A stretch of 64,000 bases of DNA from Lachnoclostridium sp. An76 (lineage in GTDB: Bacteria > Bacillota > Clostridia > Lachnospirales > Lachnospiraceae), in NCBI RefSeq assembly GCF_002161355.1, contig NZ_NFHL01000002.1:496001-560000 (forward strand), read 5' to 3'. Both the position numbers and the translations under genes were made by a program. The notes beneath the pieces were generated by a model, which worked only from the letters and a program-made list of their open reading frames with translations, was not told the origin of the DNA and did no database searches. Of this stretch, positions 7,999 through 18,589 are shown piece by piece; within the stretch, counting starts at the first letter, position 1, and the number at the start of each line of letters is the position of its first letter.

Positions 7999-9138
7999 AT
8001 GATAGGCACTGTTTAAAAAAGCAAGATCTAATACCTTATCACTTTCGTTTCCCAACACATCCATATAATATTCCAAAAGGATACTTTCATTGGTCAGTGT
8101 TCCCGTCTTATCCATACAGAGTACATCCATGCTGCCAAATCCCTGCATGGCATTAATATCTTTAATGATCGTCTGTTTTCGGCTCATGTTCAGACTACCC
8201 CTTGCAAGGCAGGCTGTAATCACCATTGGCAGCATCTCCGGCATCAATCCAACGGCAACAGACAGTGCAAATGCAAAGGACTCCAACCATTTACCGCCTG
8301 TAATCTTCAAAAGAATAAATACAATTGGAATCAACACCGCAATAAAACGAAGCATAACCCAGGCAATAGAATTCGCTCCTTTTTGAAAAGACTGTTTTTC
8401 ATCGGAATCTTCTTTCGCAAAACTGCCATAAAGAGTGTCTTTTCCCACTGCCAGCACAATACCCTCACCTTTTCCACTGATGACGGTTGTTGCCATAAAC
8501 GCAAGATTCTCCAGCTGTGTCAATGATTCCGAATTACTGTAACTAAACGCCTGAACATTTTTTTCCAGAATTGCACTTTCCCCTGTAATAGCTGCCTGTG
8601 AGAGAAAAAGATCACTGACCTTTGTCAGCCTGAGGTCTGCCGGAACACGGTCACCTGCTGAAAGAAGAACAATGTCTCCAACTACCAGTTCCTCTGCCGG
8701 TATTTCTTTGACCTCTCCATCCCGCCTTACCGTGATACTTTCGTGTATCAGCCGGTTTAACTGTTTCGATGCGTTCTTTGCACGAATTTCCTGGATCAGA
8801 CGGATTGCGCCACTGATCAGGATCATAGAAAAAATAATAATGGCAGTAGTTGCATTTCTTGTAAAATCAGATGCAAGAACCACATCCGTAGCCAATGAAA
8901 TCATTCCCAGAACAAAAAGAATGATATTAAATGGATTGATAAATGCCCGCCTCAGTCGTCGTAGCATGGTATCATTTTTTCGCTGCGAAAAACTATTTGC
9001 ACCATATCTTTCCCGCATCACATCAACCTGTGCTTGTGACAGACCATCCTGTGATACATCTAGTTCCTGATATATTTGTGATACTTCTCGATAGGCATAT
9101 TTTTTAATACGGCAATCGATCAGGGTCGTTTTGGGCAT
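7903..9138 (-). pseudogene. mgtA: Truncated magnesium-transporting P-type ATPase
   Basis: The minus-strand frame keeps the first about 390 of the roughly 900 residues expected for a P3B-type MgtA/MgtB. It has the N-terminal cation ATPase segment (RERYGANSFSQ) and the first membrane helices. The actuator domain with TGES (AAITGESAILE), the SVAVGLMPEMLP helix and the phosphorylation site DKTGTLTNE are all present. It then stops: the nucleotide-binding domain and last helices are gone, and the final about 15 codons run into conjugation DNA. RBS AAAGGAGG before ATG 9138 is good. The truncated product cannot be a working pump. No M-box-like leader is visible upstream. Confidence 0.85.
7930..7960. 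other. Junction joining conjugative element to mgtA
   Basis: Left of this point the plus strand encodes VirB4 (to about AQTAQMLL). Right of it the minus strand encodes MgtA (to about NPIDNAILAC). Both genes lose their 3' halves at the same place and face each other. No insertion sequence or repeat is seen at the joint. Confidence 0.6.
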
Positions 9139-9278
9139 GTAATCTTGCCTCCTTTCGCAAAACAGATATTATTATTTTAACATCATCTGAAAAAAACTCC
9201 ATGCTTAGATTCTTGCTTTTTTCTTGCGATCGCATTTTGTGTATGAAGGCTATACTCCCAAGCCCCTGTGAAATCAAC

Positions 9279-9317
9279 AACGCCGGTACTGGATTATCAA
9301 AATCCCGCACCGGCGTT
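9279..9317. terminator. Hairpin between mgtA and the GH98 gene
   Basis: AACGCCGGT (9279-9287) pairs with ACCGGCGTT (9309-9317). It lies about 40 bp past the stop of the GH98 gene, so it is the likely terminator of that minus-strand gene, although the T-tract after the stem is weak. Confidence 0.5.
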
Positions 9318-9357
9318 ATTGATTGTAATCACCTTATTTTTCTGATAATAGAATGAA

Positions 9358-12300
9358 CTAATTCCATCTGCTGCGTTTTCTTCTAATTGTCATAACCGCC
9401 ATTGAACTCATCACTGCCAGAATAAACCATATGGAAAAATCTGTGTTATCTCCTGTATTCAGGGCATTTGCATCGGTTTCTCTGCCAGTATTCTTCCCAG
9501 CATCAGGATCACTTCCGTTATTGCTGCCGCTATTACCATCTTTGTCATCCTCATACGCATCTGGTTTTACTGCTGCTTCTTCCAATTTGTCTATACTTTC
9601 TTGAAGCAGGGCCAATGCATCATCCACATCCTTCTGTGTGGCGCTCGCACTGTCCATCACAGTTTTTGCCGCTTCAAGTGCATTTCGGACTGCCGCGGAG
9701 CTTTTTTCTGTGTATTTGCTCAGATCCATGCTTTCTACTTTTCCGATCAGTTCCTTCAGTTCTGCTTTGTCTACTGATGGCTCCGGCTCTTTTTCGTCTT
9801 CAGTACAAATCACAAAGTCAACATATCCATTGGATTCCAGTATAACCGTAGCTGTATTTTCCGCCGGATCGAACTCTACGCTTGGTTTCACATACTGATC
9901 ATCTAAACCTCTTATCACTTCGATAGTCGGAGCTTTTTCAACACCTGATACTACAAATGTTGTTGTTCGGAATTCATCATCATCAGGATTTGGAATATAA
10001 GTGTCTCTTATCCAGTCCTGCAAATATGTATTATGATCCGTATCCCATCTTTCATTATTAGGCGCGGATCCATAATTCTCCCAAATAGAATCTTTGTCTA
10101 CACGATAATTATTAAGATAAACCGATATTCCCTGTTCTGTATCTTCAACGATCGCATAAGTATGTGGTGTCATGGTCACATTCATTGAGGTATTTTTATC
10201 CACTTGGATTTTCACATTTTGATCTTCGTTAATGTTCACATTGCTGTTATATAAATACCATACATCATTGACTAACTGTGCGAATCCGTCTCCTTCATAC
10301 ATTTCCTCATATTCATCGGCAAAGAATTCAGACTTTCGGTCTTTCGCTAATTCCGGAGAATTCTGATTCAGGATTGTTTTTCCTTTAAATGTTTCTTCCA
10401 CTACTGACTCATCAACAGCTTCCGGAACTGCGGGAATCAGTCCGTACCGTCCGGTGGTCTGTGTCGGAAGAGTCGCGTCATCCCAGTTAATTCCCTGCTG
10501 CAGCATATTTCCCTGTTCTTTCAGCACACTTAGTTTCCCATAAAATGCAACTTCTGTATCCGCAAGGATTTCCTCTTTGCTTGGCGCAGGATTCTCAATG
10601 GCATAGCGCATAAATTCTGCAATTACATTTTCATACGCCGGTGAAACCTGATCATAGGAGCCATATACATATGCCGGATGCTCAAAATTATACACACATC
10701 CGCCGTTGGTATAAATACTCATCATTTCAATTCCAAGCAGCGCTTCCGGCTCAGTAGCTACCGGTCTTGCCTCTTCGCCACCGGCCATATATTGCTGATT
10801 ACCGCCAAATAATTTCCCAAAACGCTTTTCATACCATTTCCATGTATCTGCAAGACCTCCCCACTGTTCAACTACTCCGGTCAGCCACAGCCCCTGCATA
10901 TAACTTGCAGTTCCGGCATTTGAGTTTGTTCCTGCCGGTGTATTTTTCCACGTAAAAATAAAGCTGTCAGAATATTTCTTCAGCGCCTTGTTAAATTTAG
11001 GATTTGCAATCACCTGTTCTATAACGCCTTCCTGGTGTTCACTCCAGATAAAATATCCGCCGTTCTCATGTGCGATTTTGAGATACTCTTCTCCCATGGT
11101 GGCAACTTTCTGATAATCTGTCCAATAATTTTCCGTAGACATGATTCCCTTAAGGCATGTGTACTCTTTGAACATCTGGTCAATCCATTCCGACGGCAAA
11201 TTTGCCACTCCGGTATAATATGGCTGCTGTCCTGCCGTTGCTACTACCAGGACAATCGGTATATTATTTTTTTCAGCAATTTTTAACTGGTTTTCATAAA
11301 ATGCCGCCGCCGTGTGTCCATCGCCTTCGTTTAGTCCGATTTTACCTCCAAGATGCAGTTCGATAACCGCATTATCCTTTAGATCATCAGGCACGGAATT
11401 CCAACGTCCGACTAAAGTGTCGCCCCAGTCGAGGACCGCCGTGTCTGTACTCGCATCATATGATTTGCCATACAGCGGCATTATCAACAAAGGATTCTCA
11501 TTATCAACTGTAATTCGTTTCTCCGGTCCCGGTTCTACCGGCTCTTCGTCATCAGAATTTAAGTTTACCCCAAGCGCCTGCAATTCAACAACGTGATTTG
11601 TTGTACCTCCGTCTTTCACTCCATATGTGTAAACTCTTATATATCTTGCTTTTACCGGCGAACTGAATTTAAACTCTTTTCCAGCTTCCGTCTCCGCATA
11701 AAGTTCATCCTGCCCTGCGCCAAATCCATGGACATTATCACGGTCTGAGTTATAAACAACTGTCGGATTCGTAAAGTTTTTATTATCTGACACTGCGATC
11801 ACAGTGGCGTCATAAGTTCTTCCGTCTTTCCAATATCTCCACATATTGATCTTTGAAATAAGATTGTTTGCTCCCAAATCAACCTGCAAATATGCAGATC
11901 GGCGTTCGTCATCTATTCCGAAATCACAATAACTTGAGTTGTCGATTACTCCGTCCGTTACCATTTCTTTCGGTTTCTCGCTGTTTACATTTTCATCTGA
12001 ATCATCAGATGTTTTTTTTATGCTGACCTCTTTGCCGAGCGCCAGATTTTCCAGATTTTCTGAATCAATCACAACTTTTGCATCTGCCCAGTCCGACCAG
12101 TCATAATATGTTACTTCTCCGGATTTTACTCTCAAAGTAAGTTTTTTGGCATTCTTCGGAATCTCCACATCAAATCTGTAGGCATCCATTGACGGATTCA
12201 TTTCGCCGGTCTTTTCCAAAACTTTCCCGTCCACTTCAACTTCAAAAGCTTCAACGACTGCATTTTTCTGCTGATCCGCATTATAATCATTAAGTTTGGC

Positions 12301-14652
12301 TCTGTTTACACCTGCATACGCCTGAAACTTCTTAACCCCTTTGTCCTCAATGTCATAAACAATTTCAGAGTCTGCCTGTGTCCCCAAACCTTTAGCAAAC
12401 GTCTTTTCCCGGCCGTTTACTAACAGTTTTAATTCATACCTGTCGTCGATTGAAGTATCCAGTTTTGTCTCTCCGCATAAATCGCTTTCCCATTCCATAT
12501 CCGATAAATATACAAGAATGTCTGACCCAGTCTGCTGCTCTGGCTCACTTACCTTAATTTCTATTGTGGCACTGATACCGTCTTTTGTTTCTGCTTTGAT
12601 TTCAGCGGTTCCCGGTTTCAGCGCACTCACAATTCCAAACGGCGACACCTTTGCCACTGATTCATCGGATGAATTGTAAATCACAAGCTGGTCTGACGTA
12701 TCTTCCGGCTCAAATCCAACTGTAAGCTGTATGCTTTCTCCGACTTCAATTTGTTCGCTGGGGCTTTTCAAGACAAGCTTTTCCCCTGTTACAATTTCCG
12801 GTTGTGTAAAATTTTCGTCACCGGTCTGTATTTTCATAATATCAAGATAGCTGCTTTGCGTATAGCCGATCCTCCAAACCCGGTTATCATGCGGGCCGGC
12901 TTTAATAGTGAGATTCCCCTCCGGATCCATCACTTCTTTATTCGCAGTTCCGTCCTGCAAAGCGCTATACCATACTTTTACAACACCGTCTTCGTATAAA
13001 AAGGTGGAGCGATAAATCTGAAAACTGTCCCACGCATCCCCTTTTCCCGGAGAAAGAATCGGTTCAGTTCCGACCTGTTCCCAGTGGATGCCGTCTTTTG
13101 AAGTTGTCAGATACAACATCGATCCGTCCGGATTTCCCCCTGTAAAGCACTGTGAAAAAGCCCAGTACTCTTTCAACTCGGGTATATATGAGACATCCTG
13201 ATGCCACGGTGCAAGTTTTTCTCCCTCTGTTGTCACAGCAAGAAAATTTTCTACTCTTTCTGGTTTTGACCAGTTGATCCCGTCTTCTGACCATCTTGTC
13301 TCCACAAAATTATTCTGTCCGTTATTATACCCTACGTCACCCGTGTTATTTGCCCACATCACAAAAATATCTCTCGTTTCATCATATGTAAATGTAGGGG
13401 ACAGCATATCATATCTGTCTTTTGACGCAATGACCGTAATAAAGGAATTATCAATTCCATCTTGATCCACTGTCGCGTCTTTCAATGTTCTTTCCGATTC
13501 ATCTTTAGGTTTTGCCCAGATGCCTGTTTCTTCATCATAAGTAACCGGAACTCCCCAGTGAATCCCGTCGTAGGAAACTCTCATTCGAACTTCTGCACCC
13601 TGGTCTCCATTGTCATCTGCCCAATTCCAGTATGCCATCATAGCATTCATTTTTTTGTTATATACCATATCTACATCGCAGTTATGGAAACGTGTGGAAA
13701 TCGGTTCCGGTTCAATCGGATTCTTTATTCCTTCCGGCTCAATCCAGTTTTCCCCATCATTTGAAGCTGCAATATACGGATTTTCATACTGTGAAGTTAC
13801 AGACACATTCGGCGTGTATACCATCCAGTATTCATATCCATTCCATCCACCGTCAACCTTTACTATATCAGGATGTGTAACCTGTCCCGCAATATGCAGC
13901 TGTGTCCCATTCTGATAATTACTCTGTTTGTCCTGATAATGTGTCGGGAAACTCTGATAAACTTCTGCATTTTTAAATGCTGTTTTTGTTTGTTCTGGGT
14001 CAGTTTCTCCGCTTCCTTTCGATGCATATACTTCCAGTTCTACCAAATGATTACCCGCATGATAGTCACCATTTATTTTTTTACTTCCACGCATATACAC
14101 ACGAATATATCTTCCGGAAATCCCGTCATTCACGCTAAACTCTTTGCCTTCTGCTGTTTCTGCATATGTTTCATCAGGATTATTTAAGTCTGTATTAAGT
14201 CCATATGTATATTTTTCCTCTGTTACAGAACTATAGATTACAGCATCATTGTCATCAAAAGTTTCATCTTCGGATGCAACGATCATTGTATTCTGATATG
14301 ATCTGCCGTCTTCCCAGTAACGCCACATTTTTACAGAAGACAGCTCATAAGATTTGCCCAGATCCACTTCAAAGTAAACCGATGGCCGTTCATCTTCTGC
14401 AATACCCTCATATTTATCATTCCAGGCTGCATAATATCTGTAATCGCCATGCTGTCCGTCCACTGCCAGAGCTGCCGGTGACATAGTGTTTTCCGGTGAA
14501 ATATCAGACACTTCTTCAGCAAATCCAACCACAGCGGATTTTCCCTTAGCCACATTTGTCACTTCTGCTGCCGATGTTGCCATCGGTGATAATACGCCCG
14601 CGACCATACTGCCGATCAGCAATGATGACAGTATTGTACATTTTGTTTTCCT
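9358..14652 (-). CDS. Secreted multimodular GH98 glycosidase
   Basis: About 1764 residues from GTG 14652, which has AGGGAG just upstream; an ATG 30 bp earlier is possible. Reading order: signal peptide (1-33); F5/8-type carbohydrate-binding domain (about 37-214); five-bladed-propeller region resembling GH43/GH32 or sialidase folds, with repeated SxDGxxW motifs (about 270-600); Big2 Ig-like domain (about 624-700); NPCBM domain (711-869); second F5/8 domain (871-1032); GH98 catalytic barrel (about 1045-1365) plus GH98 C-terminal domain (to about 1614); FIVAR helical repeat (1626-1687); LNTGD motif, membrane helix and RKRSR tail for wall anchoring. GH98 enzymes are endo-beta-galactosidases acting on blood-group or mucin-type glycans outside the cell. 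Catalytic residues were not assigned. Confidence 0.88.
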   Translation of the reverse strand, partial: RKTKCTILSSLLIGSMVAGVLSPMATSAAEVTNVAKGKSAVVGFAEEVSDISPENTMSPAALAVDGQHGDYRYYAAWNDKYEGIAEDERPSVYFEVDLGKSYELSSVKMWRYWEDGRSYQNTMIVASEDETFDDNDAVIYSSVTEEKYTYGLNTDLNNPDETYAETAEGKEFSVNDGISGRYIRVYMRGSKKINGDYHAGNHLVELEVYASKGSGETDPEQTKTAFKNAEVYQSFPTHYQDKQSNYQNGTQLHIAGQVTHPDIVKVDGGWNGYEYWMVYTPNVSVTSQYENPYIAASNDGENWIEPEGIKNPIEPEPISTRFHNCDVDMVYNKKMNAMMAYWNWADDNGDQGAEVRMRVSYDGIHWGVPVTYDEETGIWAKPKDESERTLKDATVDQDGIDNSFITVIASKDRYDMLSPTFTYDETRDIFVMWANNTGDVGYNNGQNNFVETRWSEDGINWSKPERVENFLAVTTEGEKLAPWHQDVSYIPELKEYWAFSQCFTGGNPDGSMLYLTTSKDGIHWEQVGTEPILSPGKGDAWDSFQIYRSTFLYEDGVVKVWYSALQDGTANKEVMDPEGNLTIKAGPHDNRVWRIGYTQSSYLDIMKIQTGDENFTQPEIVTGEKLVLKSPSEQIEVGESIQLTVGFEPEDTSDQLVIYNSSDESVAKVSPFGIVSALKPGTAEIKAETKDGISATIEIKVSEPEQQTGSDILVYLSDMEWESDLCGETKLDTSIDDRYELKLLVNGREKTFAKGLGTQADSEIVYDIEDKGVKKFQAYAGVNRAKLNDYNADQQKNAVVEAFEVEVDGKVLEKTGEMNPSMDAYRFDVEIPKNAKKLTLRVKSGEVTYYDWSDWADAKVVIDSENLENLALGKEVSIKKTSDDSDENVNSEKPKEMVTDGVIDNSSYCDFGIDDERRSAYLQVDLGANNLISKINMWRYWKDGRTYDATVIAVSDNKNFTNPTVVYNSDRDNVHGFGAGQDELYAETEAGKEFKFSSPVKARYIRVYTYGVKDGGTTNHVVELQALGVNLNSDDEEPVEPGPEKRITVDNENPLLIMPLYGKSYDASTDTAVLDWGDTLVGRWNSVPDDLKDNAVIELHLGGKIGLNEGDGHTAAAFYENQLKIAEKNNIPIVLVVATAGQQPYYTGVANLPSEWIDQMFKEYTCLKGIMSTENYWTDYQKVATMGEEYLKIAHENGGYFIWSEHQEGVIEQVIANPKFNKALKKYSDSFIFTWKNTPAGTNSNAGTASYMQGLWLTGVVEQWGGLADTWKWYEKRFGKLFGGNQQYMAGGEEARPVATEPEALLGIEMMSIYTNGGCVYNFEHPAYVYGSYDQVSPAYENVIAEFMRYAIENPAPSKEEILADTEVAFYGKLSVLKEQGNMLQQGINWDDATLPTQTTGRYGLIPAVPEAVDESVVEETFKGKTILNQNSPELAKDRKSEFFADEYEEMYEGDGFAQLVNDVWYLYNSNVNINEDQNVKIQVDKNTSMNVTMTPHTYAIVEDTEQGISVYLNNYRVDKDSIWENYGSAPNNERWDTDHNTYLQDWIRDTYIPNPDDDEFRTTTFVVSGVEKAPTIEVIRGLDDQYVKPSVEFDPAENTATVILESNGYVDFVICTEDEKEPEPSVDKAELKELIGKVESMDLSKYTEKSSAAVRNALEAAKTVMDSASATQKDVDDALALLQESIDKLEEAAVKPDAYEDDKDGNSGSNNGSDPDAGKNTGRETDANALNTGDNTDFSIWFILAVMSSMAVMTIRRKRSRWN

Positions 14653-14943
14653 CACTTTTTTCTCTCCCTTCTTCCAGTACATTCGTATAGAATTATTTTA
14701 CATCATCCGTTTTTCCATCCCATCAGATTATTTATCTTTTTTCTACACTCTTTTGACCGCCTTATTTATTTCTTACACTTTTTTATCTTTTCTTATGATC
14801 AAAGTTAAAAATGTTATGTTTCCCGCGGTCTTATAGCAGCTGTCCGATTTCTTTTTCATACATAATTATTTTCCTATAAGACTGACACACTACAGAACAT
14901 GTGGAGGTGAGTGGCGGGGCTGTATAGCGGCGACCTCGCATAA

Positions 14944-15144
14944 TTATATGTTCTGATCGAAATGGGATGCCAGCCTCTCCTGATTGCAGACCGGCTCGGA
15001 CATGAAAAAATACAGACGACCTTAAATACTTACAGTCATCTGTATCCGAATAAACAGGCAGAAGTAGCTGCCCAGCTTGAAAATGTGATAAACGGAACGA
15101 CAGTTCCGAATGGTAGCCAAATGGCAGGTGTAGCCAATTTGTAG
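14944..15144 (+). pseudogene. 3' remnant of a tyrosine-family integrase
   Basis: From 14944 the frame reads into LIEMGCQPLLIADRLGHEKI followed by TTLNTYSHLYPNKQ. This is the C-terminal catalytic end of phage or ICE tyrosine recombinases (LGH box and the tyrosine in NTYSH). Everything upstream of this, including the first Arg and His-x-x-Arg boxes, is missing, and an in-frame stop sits at 14941. The fragment ends 62 bp from the 3' end of guaA, a well-known integration hotspot, so it marks a former integrated element whose integrase was mostly deleted. Confidence 0.8.
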
Positions 15145-15149
15145 CCAAC

Positions 15150-15198
15150 AAAAGAGAAAAATCTCTGGAAAGCCTGCAAAATAAGGCTTTCCAGAGAT
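15150..15198 (-). terminator. Rho-independent terminator of guaA
   Basis: A perfect 15-bp stem (ATCTCTGGAAAGCCT at 15161-15175 with its complement at 15184-15198), 8-nt loop, and a T-rich tail TTTTCTCTTTT on the minus strand right after the stem. It lies 8 bp past the guaA stop. Confidence 0.9.
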
Positions 15199-15205
15199 GT
15201 GGTGT

Positions 15206-16753
15206 CTATTCGAACTCTATCGTCCCCGGCGGTTTACTCGTCAGATCATAAAATACCCTGTTTACCCCCCGCACCTCATTAATGATCCTGCTCATCACCT
15301 TATTGAGCACTTCATACGGGATTTCCGCCGCCTCGGCTGTCATAAAATCAACCGTTTTCACCGCCCTGAGCGCCACTGCATAGTCATAAGTCCTCTCGTC
15401 CCCCATGACTCCGACGGAACGCATATTTGTCAACGCTGCGAAATACTGATTGATATCCTGATCCAGCCCTGCATTTGCGATCTCTTCTCTGTATATTGCA
15501 TCCGCATCCTGCACGATCTTTACTTTCTCCGCAGTCACCTCGCCGATAATGCGGATCCCCAGTCCCGGTCCCGGGAACGGCTGACGGAACACCAGCTCTT
15601 TCGGGATCCCCAGTTCCAGACCGGCCTTGCGCACTTCGTCCTTGAACAGATCGCGCAGTGGCTCTATGATCTCTTTGAAATCAACATAATCCGGAAGACC
15701 GCCCACATTGTGGTGGGACTTGATCACTGCGGATTCTCCGCCCAGGCCGCTCTCTACCACATCCGGATAGATCGTTCCCTGTGCAAGGAAGTCCACAGCC
15801 CCGATCTTCTTCGCCTCTTCCTCAAACACACGAATGAATTCTTCACCGATGATCTTGCGCTTCTGCTCCGGTTCAGTCACGCCGGCCAGCTTGCTGTAAT
15901 ATCTCTCCTGCGCGTTCACGCGGACAAAGTTCAGGTCGAAGTCTCCGTCCGGCCCGAATACGGCTTCCACTTCATCTCCCTCATTTTTACGGAGAAGGCC
16001 ATGGTCTACAAATACGCATGTAAGCTGTTTGCCGATGGCTCGGGACAGAAGACCTGCTGCCACAGAGGAATCCACGCCGCCGGATAATGCCAGCAGCACT
16101 TTGCCGTCTCCCACTTTCTCACGGATCGCCGCGATCGAGCTCTCCACGAATGCATCCATCCGCCAGTCTCCCGCGCAGCCGCACACATTCTTCACGAAAT
16201 TATTGATCATCTTTGTGCCTTCTGCAGTGTGGAGCACCTCAGGATGGAACTGGATCGCATAAAGCTTCTCTGCCTCATTCTCCGCTGCCGCCACCGGGCA
16301 GTCCGCTGTGTGGGCGGAAATCTCAAACCCCGGAGCCACCTGCGCGATATAGTCAAAATGGCTCATCCAGCAGATCGTCGGCGTAGACACATCCGTAAAT
16401 ACTTTTGAGGAAGTCTTGTCGATCAGGACTTCCGTTTTTCCATACTCGCGGACATCCGCCTTTTTCACTTCGCCGCCGAGCACATGCATCATGAGCTGGG
16501 CGCCGTAGCACAGGCCGAGCACCGGGATCCCCAGTTTGAACAACTCATCCGTATAGGTCGGAGAATCCGGCAGATAGCAGCTGTTCGGCCCGCCGGTCAG
16601 GATGATCCCCTTAGGGTTCATCTCTTTGATCTTCTGGATATCTGTCTTGTAAGAATAAATCTCACAGTACACATTACATTCTCTCACGCGTCTCGCGACA
16701 AGCTGATTATACTGCCCGCCGAAATCGAGCACGATCACTAATTCATTCTTCAA
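15206..16753 (-). CDS. guaA: GMP synthase (glutamine-hydrolysing)
   Basis: 515 residues from TTG 16753, chosen because AGGAGG sits about 7 bp upstream and the protein then starts directly before [13 protein letters not shown]; an upstream ATG frame adds only 23 unlikely residues. It converts XMP to GMP using glutamine and ATP. The class I amidotransferase domain has the nucleophile C82 in [10 protein letters not shown] and the FHPEV histidine. The ATP pyrophosphatase domain has the P-loop ALSGGVDSS at about 222. The C-terminal dimerisation domain ends in KPPGTIEFE. It looks complete. Its 3' end is an insertion hotspot and an integrase remnant lies next to it. No purine riboswitch was seen upstream. 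Confidence 0.97.
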   Translation of the reverse strand: MKNELVIVLDFGGQYNQLVARRVRECNVYCEIYSYKTDIQKIKEMNPKGIILTGGPNSCYLPDSPTYTDELFKLGIPVLGLCYGAQLMMHVLGGEVKKADVREYGKTEVLIDKTSSKVFTDVSTPTICWMSHFDYIAQVAPGFEISAHTADCPVAAAENEAEKLYAIQFHPEVLHTAEGTKMINNFVKNVCGCAGDWRMDAFVESSIAAIREKVGDGKVLLALSGGVDSSVAAGLLSRAIGKQLTCVFVDHGLLRKNEGDEVEAVFGPDGDFDLNFVRVNAQERYYSKLAGVTEPEQKRKIIGEEFIRVFEEEAKKIGAVDFLAQGTIYPDVVESGLGGESAVIKSHHNVGGLPDYVDFKEIIEPLRDLFKDEVRKAGLELGIPKELVFRQPFPGPGLGIRIIGEVTAEKVKIVQDADAIYREEIANAGLDQDINQYFAALTNMRSVGVMGDERTYDYAVALRAVKTVDFMTAEAAEIPYEVLNKVMSRIINEVRGVNRVFYDLTSKPPGTIEFE

Positions 16754-16867
16754 CGTCTTCCTCCTGTAAAATACGGCCCTGCTGCTCTTGAAACGCCGGA
16801 CCGCTTGTTCTTCTGTATCCATTATAGTGGAGCGTCCTTGGTTTTACAAGCATTTCTTGTACCACGG

Positions 16868-16906
16868 CATTTACTCTCAGCATTTACTCTCAGCATTTAC
16901 TCCCAG
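16868..16906. repeat. Three 13-bp tandem repeats between guaA and the MATE gene
   Basis: The unit CATTTACTCTCAG occurs twice exactly (16868-16880, 16881-16893) and a third time with one change (16894-16906). The surrounding sequence between the two genes is otherwise featureless. Confidence 0.85.
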
Positions 16907-16991
16907 CATCTGCGCACAGCACTTCTCCGCGGCATTTCTCCCGCCCTGTATGGAGCGCGATGGAGCAATCTCCACCCAGATCTGCCTGATC

Positions 16992-18353
16992 TTATATGGA
17001 GTGGATCTGCTTCCACTTGCCCGCCTTGTATCTCAGAGTCATGCATACCGCCCTCACGCACCAGTCAATGACCATGGCAATCCACACGCCGAGCACGCCC
17101 AGTCCGAGCCAGCCGCCGAGCACATAGCTGAAAATAATACGGAAGATCCACATGGAAGCCAGGGATATGACCATCGTCACCTTCGCGTCTCCGGCTGCCC
17201 GGAGGGCTGAGGGAACAGTGAAAGACACCGGCCATATGAGACATGCGCTCACACTGTGGAAATACAGGACGCTGCGCGCTGTCTGCGCAGTAATGTCTGA
17301 CAGGTTGTACGCCCAGAGCACAAGCGGCATCACGCACAGTACGATGAGATTGACTCCCCACATGCACAGGTAAACCAGGCGGATCAGTTTTTTAGTAAAA
17401 TACTCTGCCTGCTCATAATCTCCCGCGCCCACGCACCGGGCGATGACCGCTGTGACCGCCAGGTTGATCGCCATGCCCGGAAGCACCTGGAAATTCGCCA
17501 CTGCATTGCAGACCGCATTCGCCGCGATCGCATATGTACCGAAAGTGGACACCAGGCTGAGCACGATGATCTTCCCCAGTTGGAACATGGAATTCTCAAG
17601 GCCATTGGGGATCCCGATCCCCAGAATCCGTTTCACCATCGTCCAGTCCGGCCGGAAACGGAATGTTTTTTCTATATGGATCACATTTTCTTTCCTGCTG
17701 AGCATAAAGATGATCAGTACAGCCGCCGTAATGCGGGATACCAGCGTAGGGATGGCCACGCCTTCTGTCCCTCTGCGGAATCCATAGATCAGGATGGCAT
17801 TTCCCGCAACATTCACCACATTCATGATCACAGCCACCTGCATGGAGACTTTCGAGTTCCCCATCGCGCGGAATATGGCCGCGCCCGCATTGTACAGCGC
17901 GATAAACGGGATGGAAGCCGTGACGATCATCAGATACGTATCCGCGTGTCCCATGACATCCGCATCGATCTGGCCGAACACCACATGCAGGACGAACCAT
18001 TTCCCGCAGTATATGACTGCCATGATCACCACAGCCAGGATCGTAGTGAACCAGATCAGCTGTGTCGCCGCGCGGGAAGCAAGTTTTCCGTTTTTCTGCC
18101 CGAGATACTGTCCGGCTATGACCGCGCCTCCGGTGGCGAGGGCTGCGAAAAGATTGGTAAACAGGACCATGATATTGTCTACCAGCGAGACTCCGGACAC
18201 GGCCGCCTCACCCACGCTCGCCACCATCACCGAGTCCGCCATGCCTACGAGGACAGCCAGGAACTGCTCCACGATCAGCGGCAGGATCAGCGCCGCCAGC
18301 GCCCGGTTCGTAAAAAGAAGCCTTTCTTTTTCTTTGATCTGTTTTTTCCCCAT
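16992..18353 (-). CDS. MATE-family multidrug/Na+ efflux transporter
   Basis: 454 residues from ATG 18353, chosen over an ATG 81 bp upstream because GGGGGACC precedes it and the protein then begins with a short basic tail (MGKKQIKEKERLLF) before the first helix. About twelve membrane helices in two halves are visible. The first shows the MATE signature PLIVEQFLAVLVGMADSVMV and the second its counterpart around GIPNGLENSMFQLGK. Such proteins export drugs or metabolites in exchange for Na+ or H+. The substrate cannot be told from sequence. It sits behind guaA but with 238 bp between, so it is probably a separate transcription unit. Confidence 0.88.
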   Translation of the reverse strand: MGKKQIKEKERLLFTNRALAALILPLIVEQFLAVLVGMADSVMVASVGEAAVSGVSLVDNIMVLFTNLFAALATGGAVIAGQYLGQKNGKLASRAATQLIWFTTILAVVIMAVIYCGKWFVLHVVFGQIDADVMGHADTYLMIVTASIPFIALYNAGAAIFRAMGNSKVSMQVAVIMNVVNVAGNAILIYGFRRGTEGVAIPTLVSRITAAVLIIFMLSRKENVIHIEKTFRFRPDWTMVKRILGIGIPNGLENSMFQLGKIIVLSLVSTFGTYAIAANAVCNAVANFQVLPGMAINLAVTAVIARCVGAGDYEQAEYFTKKLIRLVYLCMWGVNLIVLCVMPLVLWAYNLSDITAQTARSVLYFHSVSACLIWPVSFTVPSALRAAGDAKVTMVISLASMWIFRIIFSYVLGGWLGLGVLGVWIAMVIDWCVRAVCMTLRYKAGKWKQIHSI

Positions 18354-18589
18354 ACTGGTCCCCCTTCTTCCTGTTCCGCTGCTCAGCCTGCTGCATTGTT
18401 CTTTCTGTATTCTTTGTTCTTCCTTATCCTGCACACATTATACGTCCCGGCGTCCGGATACTCAAGGAACGATATTTACTGTTTACATGGCGGACTTTAC
18501 CGATATTTACTATATATTTTTACTGCATTCATTTCCTTTTCCAGCCTGCAGCACTGCTGATGCTGACAGCTGTCTGCCAGGCGCACCGC

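Noticed and set aside
9104..9310. A 68-codon minus-strand frame upstream of mgtA
   Set aside because: It overlaps the mgtA start and the GH98 terminator hairpin, and has no ribosome site.
9139..9357. M-box magnesium riboswitch before mgtA
   Set aside because: The 220-bp leader shows none of the conserved M-box blocks; only one simple hairpin belonging to the GH98 gene.
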